Of a stretch of 64,000 nucleotides of DNA, positions 10,191-22,699 are shown in pieces. The position numbers and the translations under genes are program-made. Below the pieces are notes generated by a model that saw nothing but the letters and a program-made list of their open reading frames with translations, had not been told where the DNA came from and searched no databases. Numbering within the stretch: position 1 is the first letter of the stretch; every line of letters starts with the position of its first letter. The stretch lies in NCBI RefSeq assembly GCF_001039355.2, contig NW_019774792.1, positions 439,295 to 503,294 of the forward strand, given 5' to 3'. The DNA comes from Lingula anatina. Taxonomy: Eukaryota; Brachiopoda; Lingulata; Lingulida; Lingulidae.

Positions 10191-11141
10191 TCACCGCGCC
10201 GTCCACACAACCAATGTGATGATAACCACCACAAACACCATCAGAGCAAACACCAGCAACATCACGTACTTAGGACGAGAAAAGAAACTCTGTAATGTCT
10301 TTTTCTTTGAGCACCTGTGAGCTGGCGCATCTTTACAGTTCCCATTCGGTTCCTTCGTGTCTATGGAGCACTCTCGGTGGTGGTGTGTACTGTGTTGTTG
10401 TAACTCGGTATCGGAAGACTTGAGGAGACGGTCGCAGGACGTGGGGGTGCCCGAGTCATCGCTACAATGTGTCACGCTACACACAGACGAACTGAAGTCT
10501 ATTGCGATTTCAGACTCCGTGAAATCCACTTCAACTTCCGGTGGCGCACTGGGTATCCGTGGTCGACACGCGACCGGGGACGTGTCCACAACAATGTCCG
10601 TTGAGCTATGCCTTCCTTTGCAGTCTGGGGAAGGTAACACGGGAATGCTGCGCACACTTTCGTTCTCGGTGAGGATCGCCAAAATCGCAGTCGCCTGAAA
10701 CCCAAAGATGCTCTCGTAGGACGGCGGACGTTCGGGCTCGGAATGGAGGCGGCGCGTGCGAAATCCCGCGTATCTGGCATCCTCGTGGTGGATCTCGTAG
10801 GAGTTTGGTACCGACTGACTGAAGGGGCAGTCCATGCTGTCGCTAAAGCCTCCCGACATCGGAACTGACCGGCTTAAAGAGGGAGAGGTTGGGGGTGTGG
10901 CACCATGGACGTCGCCAATATTATGAATACTGCTTGCCGAGGCCCGATCGTGGTCGTACTGAAACACAATAGGCCTTTCCAGGGCCGACTGCCGGCGCGT
11001 CCATTGTCGGAGCTCCATGGAAGGCGGGGGCCCATAGGGGGTGGAGTGACTCCTCACTCGATGCCCACGGTAGACGTCCGAGGTACTGCCCGGGGGACTG
11101 CTTTCAGGCGTGTTTTGAGTGTCGTGATTCGTGGGCTCCAT
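10191..11141 (-). CDS. C-tail-anchored membrane protein with a PPxY motif, unrecognised family
   Basis: A single open exon of 316 codons. The start is the ATG at 11139-11141 in a perfect GCCATGG context. Just upstream is a strong acceptor (CTTCTCTTTTCAG), so a 5'UTR intron is likely. The protein is long, polar and Ser/Pro/His-rich, apparently disordered. PPSYESIFG at ~139-147 is a PPxY motif, the known ligand of Nedd4-type WW domains. A single hydrophobic segment spans ~292-313 (VMLLVFALMVFVVVIITLVV), followed only by WTAR. This geometry fits a tail-anchored protein with its N-terminus in the cytosol, so the PPxY faces the cytosol. A basic patch (CSKKKTLQSFFSRPKY) precedes the membrane segment. 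The role as a ubiquitin-ligase adaptor or cargo is inference. Clean frame length and higher GC than the surroundings support a real gene. Confidence 0.7.
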   Translation of the reverse strand: MEPTNHDTQNTPESSPPGSTSDVYRGHRVRSHSTPYGPPPSMELRQWTRRQSALERPIVFQYDHDRASASSIHNIGDVHGATPPTSPSLSRSVPMSGGFSDSMDCPFSQSVPNSYEIHHEDARYAGFRTRRLHSEPERPPSYESIFGFQATAILAILTENESVRSIPVLPSPDCKGRHSSTDIVVDTSPVACRPRIPSAPPEVEVDFTESEIAIDFSSSVCSVTHCSDDSGTPTSCDRLLKSSDTELQQHSTHHHRECSIDTKEPNGNCKDAPAHRCSKKKTLQSFFSRPKYVMLLVFALMVFVVVIITLVVWTAR

Positions 11142-11159
11142 GGCTAGGTATCTGAAAAG

Positions 11160-13050
11160 AGAAGTTATACTCTCAGCGATGATCACAATTCGTAAAGTTA
11201 ACATCTTAGTACGATATCGGCGTTTCGTTCACCAGGATTCGGCTTGATAAAAAGTACTTCCGTAACGGTACTTTACCTGCAAAAAAGAACATTTGCACGC
11301 ACGAGCAATTTTTGTCTGATCGTTGTATAAACGTCTCCGTTCTTATGCTTATCACACGCAATCCTTCATTCTACTTCATTCAAATCCACTTCAACTCATG
11401 ACGCAGACGGAAACAGCGTTATTTTTCTTTAATCCTCTGACTTAGACCTTATGCACAATTACATACAAACAGTTGCCATTCCAAAAAAACCCAGTCGGCA
11501 GGTGGCCGATAGAATACTTATTCTTCCAATAACCCCAACTCAACAATACGACGTAATAGGCTGCTGGCAGTTAACACACTAATACCACTTTTGACTACCT
11601 CTAACTTTTCTTTTTCATCTGGCAATTCGGAAGATGAAAGCAACTACTTATGATTTACATCATTCATTGTGTTTTGTATCCAAACTTTTCGACCTGGGCA
11701 AACCGAATAATGATATTTGTTCAGACAACATTAATCAGGCACAAAAAGCAACCTGTTTTCTGACAGTTATTTTCTCTGCCAAAGTGCTAAAACACTTAAC
11801 AAAACAAGCAACGTGCCATCCTGACAACCTAGGGTTGCCGAGGTTAAATACCGGGCTTGTCAATGCGGCAGCGGTGAACTGTCGATCCCCAACCCTTTCA
11901 CCGCTGCCAGAGAGGCTACATCAACACCGACGTGTTCACAGCGACTCTCTTCCATCGATCAACTTATATCTAATGTTGTTGACTGACAGTGCGCTGACAG
12001 AGGTGTGGTACATACCCTTCCCTCCACCCCCTGCGGAGGGGTTTAGGGTTCCTTAATCCCGTGCTACTTCATTGGTCTTTATAATAAAGGAGTCATTCTC
12101 TGCCAGGGGCTTTGGAGAAAGGTAGGGTGTAATGATGCCACCGCACCATTAGACTACTATTCTGACCCTTATGTCATAACTTACATAAGGTCCTCAGCGT
12201 GGGGGAGGGGGGGGGGGGGGGAGGGGGGAGGGGAGGGGAGTGTAGCCCGACAGGTTTGATTTATTTTATCTCATTCTGCATTTTTTCTGTGAATGAAAAA
12301 AGTGAAGTACTATATATATATGCCTTTATCATGGACATCTCTCATTATGTCCATGCTTTATATAGCTTTGTTTGAAGAATAAAACATTAAAATTCTTTGC
12401 AACTGATAAGTTATTAATTTATATGCAAGATAGCCCCAAATACGTGCTATTATCACTTGTTACATGTACAACCTGCGCGTGAGTAGAAACTTCTTGAAGT
12501 AACGCACCTACAACTGAACTCTAGACTAACGCTGATACCGCATAGGAAATTAGGGTCCGTGAACAATCGCTTTGGTCACGCAAAGGCTGGTCATTCAGTT
12601 CTTCAGGACACTGTCAGCATATCACTGGGGCGTCATGTGTTCATACCGACAACACGCACGCACGCACGCACACACGTCCGCGCTCGTACACAAATTCTAC
12701 GTCATCCATAATTTTCACCTATTTTATTTCTTTGTAAATGCACCCATGACAAGCCATACTTATAACAGCAATACAAACAAAAATAAAACAGCAGCTTATG
12801 GAGAAGCTTGGTCCACAACTTTAACACAGATTGTAAACGGCCCTTTTGTAAGAGGAACTGCACAGCGTAAAAAAGATAAATACTGAAGGAACATGCGAAT
12901 TATATAATACTACAAATACATTAACGATTTGTCAACAAAGGTTGCTGTAACTGGCAGAGATGAAATAACTCAATAAAAGTGACCCTGGTGACCCACTTAT
13001 TGGTTCCAACACTTCCTTCTTAACACACACAGAGATTGCGTTTTTTTCCC
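11160..13050. other. non-coding stretch upstream of the tail-anchored gene; G-rich run
   Basis: Probably the 5'UTR intron or promoter of the minus-strand gene ending at 10191. A near-pure G tract lies at about 12200-12240 and could form a G-quadruplex. The plus-strand open frame at 11634-12056 (140 codons) has an unnatural composition and no splice or signal features; I regard it as chance. Confidence 0.4.
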
Positions 13051-13382
13051 TCTCTCACTCTTTTTTTTTTTTTTATCACGCCTTGAGCGAATATCCACTG
13101 TTGCTGTTGCACTGCTGTTTACCAACGGAGAACAAGACCTGCCCAAATAATCAGGTGGTCGCGATTCAATACCAGACATCTCGACTTCCCTAGATCACAT
13201 TTAACATACAATAATACAANTCTCTCTCTTTTTTTTTATCACGCCTTGAGCGAATATCCACTGTTGCTGTTGCACTGCTGTTTACCAACGGAGAACAAGA
13301 CCTGCCCAAATAGTCAGGTATTCGCGATTCAATACCAGACATCTCGACTTCCCTAGATCACATTTAACATACAATAATACAA
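13051..13382. repeat. ~160-bp direct duplication across an 'n'; probable unmerged contig overlap
   Basis: The sequence from TATCACGCCTTGAGCGAATA to the ACAATAATACAA block occurs before (to 13219) and after (to 13382) the single n at 13220. The copies differ at very few positions and in homopolymer length. That is what two contig ends covering the same bases would give. No gene is present. Confidence 0.75.
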
Positions 13383-13806
13383 CTCACACTCTTTTTAAAC
13401 TGTGGACTTAAACATAGATACACATGTAACAAGACTTGACTGTTTCAATCCAAATGACTACACGTTATCGCTTCATAGGGCCATTAGGAGAAAAAAGCCC
13501 TTGTGTTTTTCTTATTCAGCAACTTAAAAGAACACACTATTTTGCCAAACGTGATACTCCAAAATGAACATTGCCCAGTTGTAGCACTTCAACCCGCCTT
13601 TTAATTTCTGCGAGGCAAGCGGCTATACTAAACTGCATCTTTCTTTCTTTCTTTCTTAGCAAAGTAATGTGTTTTTGAGGCAGGAACAACAATTCTGTAA
13701 ACAACTTTTAAGTGGTTTCACATTTTTCTTAGTGCATTAGAACTGTAAAGTGGTTCGAGTGGGCTTTATTGCCATTAGGTATGTCCGAGTTCCATCTAGT
13801 CACGTG

Positions 13807-13810
<4 letters not shown>

Positions 13811-13839
<29 letters not shown>
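13811..13839. repeat. (GA)n microsatellite
   Basis: About 14 uninterrupted GA units in intron-like or intergenic DNA. Confidence 0.9.
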
Positions 13840-13841
<2 letters not shown>

Positions 13842-14702
13842 GACAATGAACTTAAAACACTGAAATATCAATACACAGCAAACAAACGACGACATTTTTT
13901 CTTCTGTTTAACAGATTCTATTAACAGTGCCTTACTTAAGTTCAGCATTTTGACCCACTGCAAAACTCATTGAATCTTTCTCTCTCGCTTTTTTTTTTTT
14001 TGGGGGGGGGGGGGGGGAAAGAATATAACATATCAAATTTGTCCATAATTTTGTCTATTTTCTGACTGATTAAGTTTAAAGTTTTGTTTGTTTAAATCTA
14101 TATGTCCAATTTGCCAAAATTAACTATATCTTAATTCGAGTCCAGGTGTGGTCAAGAGTATGACTCAGGTCATTTACCAGAATTTGATGTCATCATCCTT
14201 AAGTCATATGCTTTACGAAAGGAGGGGGGAGAGGACACTGTAGATTCAAGCAACAGTTGCCAAACATTGTAGCTTCTTTCACAGAATGACTCCTCTTATT
14301 AACTAATTTAAAGATTAACCATCCCAAATTGGTCAAAACAACATTTCCAAATAGGATGGAAAATTTACCAGCTGTACAAGAATACAGTGAGGTCCCAGTG
14401 ATACTGGGTCAAATTTGTTGCTGCTTGCCCAATAAAGAAGTAATTTGACAAGGCCTGTGAAGGCTTAGAGATCAATTTAGAGCTGTAATTTGTACTCCAG
14501 CCCCCGGGGTGTGGAGTAAAACATAACATGTTCACCCACAGAGAAGGCTCGGTTTAGAATTCTGCTCACTGAGAGAGAGAGAGAGAGGGGGGGGGAGGGG
14601 GGGAGAGACCGAGAGAGTAATATAAATCTCAATTCCATAATGGAATGGGGGGCTTTTTCTCTAAGTTTTTTTTCTTCCTTTTATCCCTCTTCTGTCTGTC
14701 TG

Positions 14703-14740
<38 letters not shown>

Positions 14741-16837
14741 TTTAAAATCAATTCATTTTTTTCTGTCAGTCAAGTTTTGAAGGACAATTTAATTACTATT
14801 CAAATATACTGACCCAAAATTGACAATATCTGTGTAAACAGCAGCAACATGGTGCCAGCAAGGGAGAGATAGGACCCAAGTCAAAACCCCTTAACAATAT
14901 ATGTCCCTTTAAATGTGTTTAAAAAGGTTCCTCCATAATTTTGTAAGTTAACAGTGTCAATAGCAATAGAGTAGTGTGGTGGTGGTGTCCACAGCAAACA
15001 GCAATGATGGAGTGCCTTGAAGTGGATGTGGATGGGTGGCTACTTGAAAACTGATGATAGGTTGAAAATCTGTGATTATAATGATATTATGATACGAATA
15101 TCAAGGCTATAGTCACTTGAATTGTCCGTCTTAAACATTGGCTTTATGTCACTTTTTTTGTAGAGCTAGCACCAATTTTCTTAATATTCTAAAGGGCTTC
15201 CAATTTAATATCCTGGGTGAGGATAGATTTTTATGAAACTGACTGTGGTTGTCAAGTAATGCAAGTTTGGCACATCTTCAGTCTAACCTTGTTCAGTTAT
15301 GAACTCTGTGTTGTAGGAGGATGTGACGTTGACAGAGAGAAGTGGCAGTGACAGATCATGCAAACCTGTGTACACCTGGTGTCTGGGACTTGAGGAGAGA
15401 AAATAACTAAATATAGCACAGGGCCACATGTATTCTACAGTTTGTCACAGGCCTACTATATAACATGTACCCCATTACTAATATAAAGTAATATGAAAAT
15501 CACTGACTATACAGACAGTTATTCCTAGATTTTTTTTTTAATTTACAAAAGTGAAAACCAATTGCTTAACATGAAGACAAAAATGGGGAAAATGGTGTTT
15601 TGTTCCCCTACCTTTAATGATTATATAACCTCAGTCATACTTATTTTTCATAAAATAAGATTTTCCTTGGCATCTTCACTAATGTACAGAAGTGGCTAAT
15701 GCACAACTACACAGATGATAGTCCATGAGCCAGACATTTTTTTGGTACCAAAAAAGGGCCAAATTCTCATAGTGATTTTTAGTAAGGCCTATGTCTCTAA
15801 TGCCCAAATATGTGTGATAGCCTTCTCATACTGGTAGCTTTTTGGGTGCTATCACACCTTATATAACCCCACCCCTGCAGCAGCAAGGACTTTTTCTAGA
15901 TGGGGGTAGGNAAGAGGACCTTAATTTCTTGATTAAGACACCTGTAGAGAAAGTCATGCCTCATTAGAAAAAGGTCGAAAGGTTAGCCCAGGTCGAATTT
16001 TAAGCTTTCTTATAAATATAAACCTTAACACCATTTTTATATTATTTTTGGGTTTAAATGTATTATATTTAGGGATAACTTGATATAATATAATTATTTA
16101 TGACTAATGCATTAAAATTTGAGACTGTATATACCCATTTTTCATACATTTTATTCACATTTGGTTACTTTTCCTAAAAAAAGCCTACGCACACTGTTTA
16201 TTTTGATTCCATAATCAAGGGAAATAGGTATTGTTTTTAATACTAGCATTCAGAAACATACCTTAGTCTTTTGATTATATTTTTGATGGATTTTAAATTT
16301 TTTTATCATAATGAGATAGTCCATTGAAAAAGACAAAAAATTAAGCCTGCTTCATTCTGATCTCAGGAGGAGATAAAGGGAAACAAATTCAGACTGGTAT
16401 CCGGTATGAAGAGCAGATATGAAAATTCCTTCAGCCTCATTCTATCTTAAACCCTAAAAATTGAATCACCTCATGCCTGTAACCATGCCACCAATGCCAC
16501 AACAAGGGAATTTAAGTACCATTTAGTTGAAATTAATATTTTGAAAGACCTGTATCCAAATATTGCCCAGTCTTTTCGTGAAATTGAACATTTCGCAGAT
16601 ATTATTCTTCTTTCTATACATATTTATATTCAAGATCTGCAGATTCAAGATGGGTAGTTTGTGTTCTGAATGTATGGTAGTCCTGAGAGAAAACGCAGTG
16701 AAGTCCACAATAGGCTATTCTATTATTCTATTCTATTATCCTATTCTATTATTCTGTAAAATTTCTAAACTTACACCAAATTGTCAAAATTTTATTAAGG
16801 GGGCACATACACATTATACTCAAAATTTCTTCAGAAT
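13840..16837. other. non-coding stretch with simple repeats and one gap base
   Basis: Contains a T/G homopolymer junction near 13990-14020, a purine tract at 14571-14612, (CA)n at 14703-14740 and an n at 15911. A (TATTC)-type repeat covers about 16715-16757. I see no exon with both good splice sites and an open frame. Confidence 0.45.
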
Positions 16838-17005
16838 CAGGGGCGGATCCAGAGATATTTTCTGAGAGCCTTCCAAATTATATTTGTTGATCCATCCTCT
16901 ATTTTTGACCGTCTTCCGACAGAAAAAATTAGATACCCGTCAATGTAAACTTGAAAATCTGACCGTCTTCCGGAAGACCCAGAAGACGGCCTAAATCCGC
17001 CCCTG
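16838..17005. mobile_element. MITE, family A (best preserved ends)
   Basis: Left end CAGGGGCGGATCCAGAGA, right end read inward CAGGGGCGGATTTAGGCC. The 168-bp element is flanked by perfect 5-bp repeats AGAAT (16833-16837 and 17006-17010). It shares its ends with the copies at 2506, 5366 and 61672. The interior contains inverted GACCGTCTTCCG motifs and no coding sequence. Confidence 0.75.
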
Positions 17006-17010
17006 AGAAT

Positions 17011-18895
17011 GGCAACAGATTTATGGCTAGGTGGCATTTAAGGTCAAACAGAAGCATGTTTATTGTCCTTAGATGCATCAATTTTCACATTGTCATAATT
17101 TAATTTATTATTATTGATCTTTTGAGGAGGGCGGGTTGCAAATACTACACACATATTCACTAACAAATATTTACAGGATTTATAGGATGGCAGAGGAACT
17201 AAATAATAAGTGGAAAGAAGGCAGATCATTTTTCGGCATGGACCCTGCTCCGTGATATGAATTTATCCATGTACACCATAGGCTGATCAAAGATTGAAGT
17301 AGGCTTCATAGCACATATAACATTATCATGTTGATTGTTTATATGTGTTTTGTCAAATTAATCAATTATTTGGTTGAACATTCTAATTTAGCTATTACAT
17401 GTAGTAATTAAAAGTTATCCATCAGTTGGATAAAATGTTTTATCCATGAGCCAGCCCAGTCAGTACTTGGGTACTAGTATACTGGTAATAATTATTGATA
17501 TAATAATCTTTTCTAAACCGATTTGAAATACATTCACTTTCTTACTGTGTATACTGTAACAGAAGTTTTGACGTCTAAATCTGCCAATTAAAGTTCATTT
17601 ATTAGTTGGAAAAAAGAATGTGAAAACCAAACTGCTTGTAGAAGTTTAAGTTTCTGATAAGATTTTATACTTTTTACTTATTTCAAATCAATGTTTTCAC
17701 TTACACAGTGACTTACATAACATGCATTGCTATTTTGGAAATAACTGTTCTTTCAATTTTTACATTTTGCTTAGATGAAAAACTATCCATTGTGTACACT
17801 GAATTGACAGGCACTTTTAACTGCTGAACCTCAGATACAGTCTGATGTTGAACAGCATAATTTTGATTATACAGTCATACAAATTTCAAAATTTTATGTA
17901 TGCTTTAATTAAATAAAATTTTAGTTATTTCCCTAAATATGTTTTGCAAATAACAAATATGTATCACCATTAAATCATCCAAACGTTTTCATCTAAATGT
18001 TAAAATTTTCAGATATTGCTTAGATTTTTATGCTGTAAAGTGAGTGTGGGTGACCATTGACCATTGACCAACCACTGACCCATTAATGCATGATAATGTG
18101 CCCTCTTTAAAAAAGTAAACTTGATGAACATCTTTTGGATACAGGCTATGGTACAATAGCTTTGCATCTTACTTCTTCCAAATTGAATGAAAGTAAAATT
18201 TCACTTCCTGGCTCCTTATAATAGAAAGTTTTCACTTCCATTTTGAATTGAAGTTATATAATATGCAAATAAAAAAATCTTAGAATTAAAGAAGGGGCCT
18301 CAGACTCGATGAACTAGTCTTTAATAGTCACACAGCATCTAGTTATACCCAAAAGAATTTCTATAATCGAAAATGTTCTCTTTTAATGGTGTTTAAGTTC
18401 ATATTTATGAAAAAGCTTAAATTGTTGATGAAGTTTGGCCTCAGCTGACACTATTGACCTATTTCTAATGAAGCATGACTTTGTTTACATGTCTTAATAA
18501 AAAAAAATGAAACGTCCTTTTCNTGAGGGAAACTCATGAAAACAATATCATACCTCAGGGGGAGGGGGTGCAAAAACTTCACTTCATGACAAAAATATGA
18601 CTAACATAAATATACCACTAAAACTATAATACACAAAATTTTTCAAATAAAAAAGTTTTTAGGAACCTACCCACCACCTACCTCACTTTGCCTAAGTCAG
18701 AATTCAGACTGTGGTCTAACTGCGAGGTCCCAAACCAAAGTATCAAACTGAAGTCAAGAGTGGCAGTTGTTCATGGCTAATAGTGCCCTAATGTCACTGT
18801 ACTACTTGACTGCTCTCTCCATGCAGTGTCTTGTATGTTTATCAATAAACAACAAGTGACAAAAGACATTAAATACAAACAGCACCTCTCCTCAC
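17011..18895. other. non-coding AT-rich stretch
   Basis: Nothing recognisable apart from an n at 18523 and a short TGACCATTGACC direct repeat near 18050. It reads like intron or intergenic DNA. Confidence 0.45.
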
Positions 18896-18974
18896 CTGGT
18901 CTCCCCAGCACACTGGGTCACAGTGAGCTGATACCAGCAGTCAGCTGTGCAGGCCAGGCCAGTTTGTGGGCACT
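18896..18974 (-). CDS. candidate Cys-rich exon, minus strand
   Basis: The minus strand has acceptor CATTGTGTCTCAG, 2 bases, 25 open codons, 2 bases and donor GTGAGG. The peptide is CPQTGLACTADCWYQLTV followed by TQCAGET. Four cysteines in 25 residues look like part of a disulfide-rich extracellular module, but I cannot name it. Local GC is higher than in the flanks. The phase (1 in, 2 out) does not join directly to the other candidates nearby, so extra exons would be needed. Confidence 0.33.
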
Positions 18975-19036
18975 CTGAGACACAATGTGTTTATAGCCCC
19001 TACAGCTGAAATCATGTATACAGTGGTTTATGTGGC

Positions 19037-19040
<4 letters not shown>

Positions 19041-19069
<29 letters not shown>
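19041..19069. repeat. (GA)n microsatellite
   Basis: About 14 GA units. Confidence 0.9.
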
Positions 19070-19074
<5 letters not shown>

Positions 19075-20588
19075 CTACTACAGTGACTGCCAGTGTTCTG
19101 AAATTTGGGGTTTCCATGGGAAACTAAAGGAATAAGTTTTGAGATGTCGCAATAATTTGCCTATAGCAGCATACAACAAACAGGCTCTCTTTTTTGTTGT
19201 TGTTTAGACTACTAGTAGTTGTTTTTATGCCTTGGTTGCAATTTCATCAGCTGACTTCAGAAAGGAAAAAGTTTGCCGCCCAATGTCCTAGGTTGGACAG
19301 GAGGACCCAAGACTAAGACTTCAGAAAAAGTCTACAATCATCTAAATCCCATAGGAGATAACATAGGATGTTTCATTTGGGATTTGAAAAATCTAAGGTG
19401 TGACTAGAGTCCCTTCATCACCTGGGTAATTCGTTTAACTATATCCAGACAACGGAAATTAACCTGGCCCAGATGTGAACACAGCCTGAAGAAGTCCTAA
19501 TGGTATATATCTACATTACCTGGAGACAGAATAGTTCTTTCTAGTATTACATGAAGTTAGGCATCTTGGCTGCCCTTCCTCACCTCACTGCCCACAGCAT
19601 TCAATTATGACTGTGTAATGATACTATTATGTGTACACTAAATAGTGCAACTATCAACTGTGGAATTTTCCTACACAGAATATATGTTTAAATACCTTTT
19701 TTCACACAACTCTTAAAATTACTTTTTTATGTAGAACTCAAAAGTGTAATGAATCATGTGGATGTATTCTCGTATATAGGACAAAACCTGTTTTCTTGTT
19801 GAAGATTTTACCAGAACATTCCAGTTATGCCCAATTCTACTGTCATATCACAACACTGCACCCCTGAAATTTGTGCACAAAAAGGAAGTTCAACTTGTGT
19901 TTTTCTTTCTAGATCTTAATTCCCACTTCTTGCTACTTATCAAAGATATTGTGGTAAAGTTATGAGTAAAATTGCCCTTATCTCTATAAAACACAAGTAA
20001 GGAAGGTTAGGGAAAGAAGAGATACTTACTTTTTTTATATGATTTTTATTACTGATATCAAGCCTGAAATTGTATCCTAGTTGCAACTGATTTCTTAAAT
20101 ATATAGGATGTCTTTCTCCAGTCTACCTTTTAAATCAGAAAATACACATATTAAAATTAATCCTAATCCTTCTCTCACATACCTTCCCCCAAATGATTTG
20201 TTTCAATGACAATGAATATCACCTTCAGTGCACCTTCTCTTACCTCCCTCACCATGTATTATTAAAGGAATAAAAAATAAATGCAATCCATCCTTGCATA
20301 CATAAATAGTATTGAAAAAGAAACCTGTCCTGGCCTTAAGCTATATTCAAACTGTCTCCAAGGTCTCAAACAGAGTGCGCATGCGATGGTTCTTTGATAC
20401 AAACAAAAAGTATACTCTACAGTAACAGCAGTTAAAATGTTAGAGTTGATAAGTTGATATTTACATTTATGATGGATGGAAAAAAAATGTGACCTTAACT
20501 GTCATTACTTCTCTATGTACTTGTATAATGACCACGATCACGAAAAAGCTTTTAAGTTTTATCTTGATTTCAGGCTTGTCTTTGGCAC

Positions 20589-20620
<32 letters not shown>

Positions 20621-21699
20621 TGTGTATGTGCCTCATGTATTTTCAGTTCATTAATGTTATCCTCTTTTTCTATCTTTTATCATCATCTTTCCTTTTATAA
20701 GTTTAAATAATTCAGACTTTAAATCATTTTGCACCTTAAATGTATTTTCTTTACAAAAATATCAAATTGACCAATTGTTTGGGTATGCCACCTTTACAGG
20801 CATAGGCACTTACACTATGTAAAGCCTAAAGTTAAAATGAATTGGTTCATAAAGTTCTATCACAATCTTCATATTGTGCTTGTTCAGTTTTACAAATGCA
20901 TCCCTTAACTGGTAGCTAAATACCAAAACAAAATGAATTTTTCAAAAATATGTTTACTATAAAGAAACATACTGAACAATTTTCACAAAGCAGGATAAAA
21001 ACCATATCATAAGCCCTTCACAATTTTTGTAAGATAAAATGCTGACTCCATACAGAGCAGTTGTGTCATATTTTACTAAGTACTAGTAGACAAAACATAC
21101 CACACTCAACTGTCACTGGAATCAACAGAATAACTGAAACAATGCTTTTAAAATATAAAAAAATACAATGGGAGAATGAAATTTTCTCTTGAGTTTGGTT
21201 GTGTATGAACCATTCAGTGAATCACTGTGAAATAAACCAGTCTTAACAGGATATATACAATCTACGGTACATCATTCATAAAAACTAGAACAATACTGGT
21301 TTCATCCGGTTCATTCGGGTATGTGGTGTCAGTGACCCTCTGTGGATTTTACTACTTATTTGGACAGCGCATGTGCCTCTAGCTGGCTTGAAATATCATT
21401 ATTGTATCTTCCTGACTCAGCAAAATGTCTAGGTACATCAAAATACTTTTTGTAAATATTGTAGGCTGTCAAATCAAGCCACTGCAAAATTGAATTAGAC
21501 ATTAGAGTGATATGAAAATAATAGCTGTCATCTAAGGCAACTGACTGCTGGTTAACTGATGGCTGGATGGTTGGCTTATTCTCCATTGAAAACCTGGGTG
21601 TTGAAGAAAATACCTTTTGTGGCAAAAGCTCCCTGAATTCACATCTACCAGTACACTTGTACCATCACTTTCTGAAGATGGAGGTAATCGCTAATATAT
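19070..21699. other. non-coding AT-rich stretch
   Basis: No gene found. A (TG)n tract lies at about 20589-20630; the open frames through it are repeat translation only. Confidence 0.45.
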
Positions 21700-22699
21700 G
21701 TATATATATATATGCACGTCCGCGATACTGGGTAACAACATTGGGACATGGGCAACATGGCACTGATCATGTGAGCACACTTTCTGCTTAGTATATAAAT
21801 GCACCATAATATTTAAAAATTTTGGAAAATGTAACATTAAACGCATACAAAAATTATAAAGAAAGAGTACACTTAACTTCACATAGTTGGGAAAGCACGC
21901 TGCAATCCTGAATCGGTGGTTAAATGGCCACGACATGAAATTGTCTGTCATGCGCATGCTTTCTGCTTGGAATATGCATCATATTTTGCTTTATATTCAA
22001 AAATTATGAAAAAAAAAGTAACAATAAACACATACGCACGCTGTGATCTTGAATCGGCACTAAAATAGCGATGACATGAAATTGTTTTAGTATGCGAGTT
22101 ACAAGCCAAAAAGTGAGGACCAGATAAAGCTAATTTGTCTTATTTAATATCTATGTGACCAGGTCATTATTTCATCAATGGAAATCTCCACTATTTACGC
22201 TATGTCCCTGGGCCGAATCTGAATGGGGAAACGAAACTACACACTAGCTGTGGTTTAGCTGTTGCGCGTCTGAAGAAAATGGAAACGGATTGGGTCATAA
22301 CATCTATGATTACATGCTCAGATTTTATGAAAAGCGGAGTGTATCTCAGGTATTTAAAACCCCCAAATTGAACGATTTGAATAGTTCACGTGTATGGGAA
22401 ATAATACGATGGTTATGCACATCAACCTGCTTTCGTCAGCTATCAAAATTTGAGACAAAAAGCATTATTTGTTTTTCTCTGGTGTGTGTTCCATAAAGGA
22501 TCCCCGAGATAACAAAAACAAAACAGCAAAGCTGTCAAATGTACAGACAAAAAACAGGAAATAACTATGCACAAAATAGGCTACTGTCAATTCTGATGCA
22601 AAAGTACATTATGTTAAACTGCAAATTCAACATCGAATTTTAATTATGCTCAACAGGTAATACCAATGTAAGTAAATTGTGTAACAAGTTCACACTGTG

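Noticed and set aside
11634-12056. Plus-strand open frame of 140 codons
   Set aside because: Composition is unlike a folded protein, with no signal peptide or splice borders. It falls in the likely intron or promoter of the minus-strand gene.
20476-20710. Open frames rich in Cys/Val across the (TG)n tract
   Set aside because: Pure microsatellite translation.
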